From assembly GCA_002381225.1 (NCBI GenBank), contig DFSS01000034.1, forward strand, positions 1,391 to 8,496: 7,106 bases of DNA, read 5' to 3'. Below, piece by piece: positions 6,482-7,106 of this stretch (the first letter of the stretch is position 1; the number at the start of each line of letters is the position of its first letter). Origin of the DNA: Flavobacteriales bacterium UBA3431. Its GTDB lineage: Bacteria; Bacteroidota; Bacteroidia; Flavobacteriales; Schleiferiaceae. A program made the translations under genes and the position numbers. A model generated the notes under the pieces. The model ran no database searches. It was not told where the DNA came from and saw nothing but the letters and a program-made list of their open reading frames with translations.

Positions 6482-6489
6482 CAAAGGTC
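6482..6489 (-). promoter_or_regulatory. Possible -7 element directly before era
   Basis: On the minus strand this reads GACCTTTG, matching five of six fixed positions of TAnnTTTG, and is followed by CACC and then the era ATG. A TTTG lies upstream but only about 15 nt away, closer than usual for a -33 box. If active, it would give a leaderless era-der transcript. Tentative. Confidence 0.3.
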
Positions 6490-6511
6490 GGGGTTTTATT
6501 CGCCCAAATGG

Positions 6512-6991
6512 CTATCCGACATTTTGGATTCCCAAATCTTTTAGAAGCTTCAAGACCCGTTTGGTTCGGGTAGGTTCCGTTTTCGCCGAAGCAATTTGAT
6601 GGAGGTAGTTGCGGCGTTTCCCTGGTAAGAGATTTTCAAAGGCTTTTTCAATAGCTGGGTCGAAGTCAAACAACTCTTGTAACTCCTCTGGCACTGGCAT
6701 TCCATATTTGCTCTGATCCTCCCAAATTTCAACCTGAAGCCATGCTCCGAGGAACTGGCCCATCTCCTTCTGCCTTTGCTTACTGATAATCAAGAATAAC
6801 CGTCCATCTCCCAAGGGCAACAATCCAGAGGCGTAGGGGGCCGAGCCCTGCAGCACCACTTGCACCCTCTTTATCTTTTTTGAACGAAAATCATCACTGA
6901 TGGACAGGGGGATCGCCAAATAATCCCACGCCCCGTCCATTTCAAACCGTTCTATCGGGGCCGAAAACGAATGCATCTGCCTGTCCTCCAT
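6512..6991 (-). CDS. DUF1905/YdeI-OmdA domain protein
   Basis: This 159-residue protein fits the two-part architecture seen in YdeI/OmpD-associated (bacteriocin-protection-like) proteins. The first part (about 8-90) is a predicted beta-rich DUF1905-type domain, including YLAIPLSISDDF, VQVVLQGSAPYASGLLPLG and RLFLIISKQRQKEMG. The second (about 98-157) is a helical OmdA-type domain: PVPEELQELFDFDPAIEKAF, then LLPGKRRNYLHQIASAKTEPTRTKRVLKLLKDLG, where the P-E-x-L, the G-K-R-R-x-Y and the A-K-x-x-x-T-R-x-x-R pattern are the family hallmarks. The biochemical role of the family is not established. An in-frame ATG at residue 6 (6976) is an alternative start. Base composition looks similar to era. 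It precedes era by 34 nt on the same strand and could be co-transcribed with it; its upstream region is shared with the divergent tRNA. Confidence 0.8.
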   Translation of the reverse strand: MEDRQMHSFSAPIERFEMDGAWDYLAIPLSISDDFRSKKIKRVQVVLQGSAPYASGLLPLGDGRLFLIISKQRQKEMGQFLGAWLQVEIWEDQSKYGMPVPEELQELFDFDPAIEKAFENLLPGKRRNYLHQIASAKTEPTRTKRVLKLLKDLGIQNVG

Positions 6992-7037
6992 GCGCTTGAA
7001 GATACTTCCGTTTTCTTGTCTTGTATTTTAATCACTT

Positions 7038-7069
7038 TTGACATCTACAGCAAAGTTTCCGTACATTTG
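7038..7069 (+). promoter_or_regulatory. Bacteroidota promoter of the initiator tRNA
   Basis: A -33 TTG (7038-7040, in CTTTTGAC) and an exact -7 TACATTTG (7062-7069) are separated by 21 nt, near the spacing typical of the Bacteroidota primary sigma factor. The tRNA 5' end is 10 nt further on, so the primary transcript would have a very short 5' leader trimmed by RNase P. Confidence 0.75.
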
Positions 7070-7079
7070 CCGTCCACAT

Positions 7080-7106
7080 CGCGGGGTGGAGCAGTTGGTA
7101 GCTCGT
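7080..7106 (+). tRNA. tRNA-fMet (initiator), 5' part only
   Basis: The last 27 bases match the 5' portion of bacterial initiator tRNA. The acceptor strand CGCGGGG is followed by TG, a D-stem GAGC (7089-7092) pairing with GCTC (7101-7104), and a D-loop AGTTGGTA containing the conserved GG. The C at position 1, which in initiators is unpaired with A72, distinguishes it from elongator tRNAs. The anticodon and the 3' half are beyond the window, so fMet identity rests on the acceptor and D-arm. An exact promoter lies directly upstream. Confidence 0.85.

Noticed and set aside
1..7106. Mobile element, CRISPR array, phage or defence system
   Set aside because: No transposase, integrase, terminal inverted repeats, direct repeat arrays or defence domains were seen. 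All genes have housekeeping or conserved chromosomal character. The YdeI/OmdA domain is sometimes labelled bacteriocin-protection, but that alone does not make a defence locus.

Overview
This window looks like a chromosomal housekeeping segment from a member of the Bacteroidota, most likely a flavobacterium-like marine or environmental lineage. The lineage call rests on three observations. Start codons are preceded by TAnnTTTG-type -7 boxes instead of E. coli-like -10 elements. Shine-Dalgarno sequences are weak or absent. An ABC ATPase closely resembles the gliding-motility protein GldA. I saw no insertion sequence, phage gene, CRISPR array or other accessory element; coding density is very high and nearly all intergenic gaps are under 60 bp.

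The left part (1-2979) lies entirely on the minus strand. In order of transcription it holds rsgA (a circularly permuted ribosome-assembly GTPase), dtd (D-aminoacyl-tRNA deacylase) and a MazG-like nucleotide pyrophosphohydrolase. These three are packed with gaps of 2 and 1 nt and are almost certainly one operon. A glutaryl-CoA dehydrogenase-like acyl-CoA dehydrogenase follows after 50 bp and has its own promoter-like element.

The middle part (3010-4218) is on the plus strand. It holds a signal-peptide-bearing protein of unknown function, followed 3 nt later by a short GldA-like ABC ATPase with no permease beside it. The 39-bp gap between rsgA and this pair is a divergent promoter region. A strong symmetrical hairpin at about 4238-4265 separates the ATPase from the convergent gene der.

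The right part (4265-6991) is minus strand again: a YdeI/OmdA-type domain protein, then era, then der. Era and der overlap by 4 nt (ATGA). At the extreme right edge a plus-strand initiator tRNA (fMet) begins behind a textbook Bacteroidota promoter and runs out of the window.

The functional theme is translation: three ribosome-assembly GTPases (RsgA and Era for the 30S subunit, Der for the 50S), a tRNA proofreading enzyme and the initiator tRNA. I found no convincing novel system. The items most worth a second look are the unknown secreted protein coupled to the orphan ATPase and the near-leaderless promoter arrangements.
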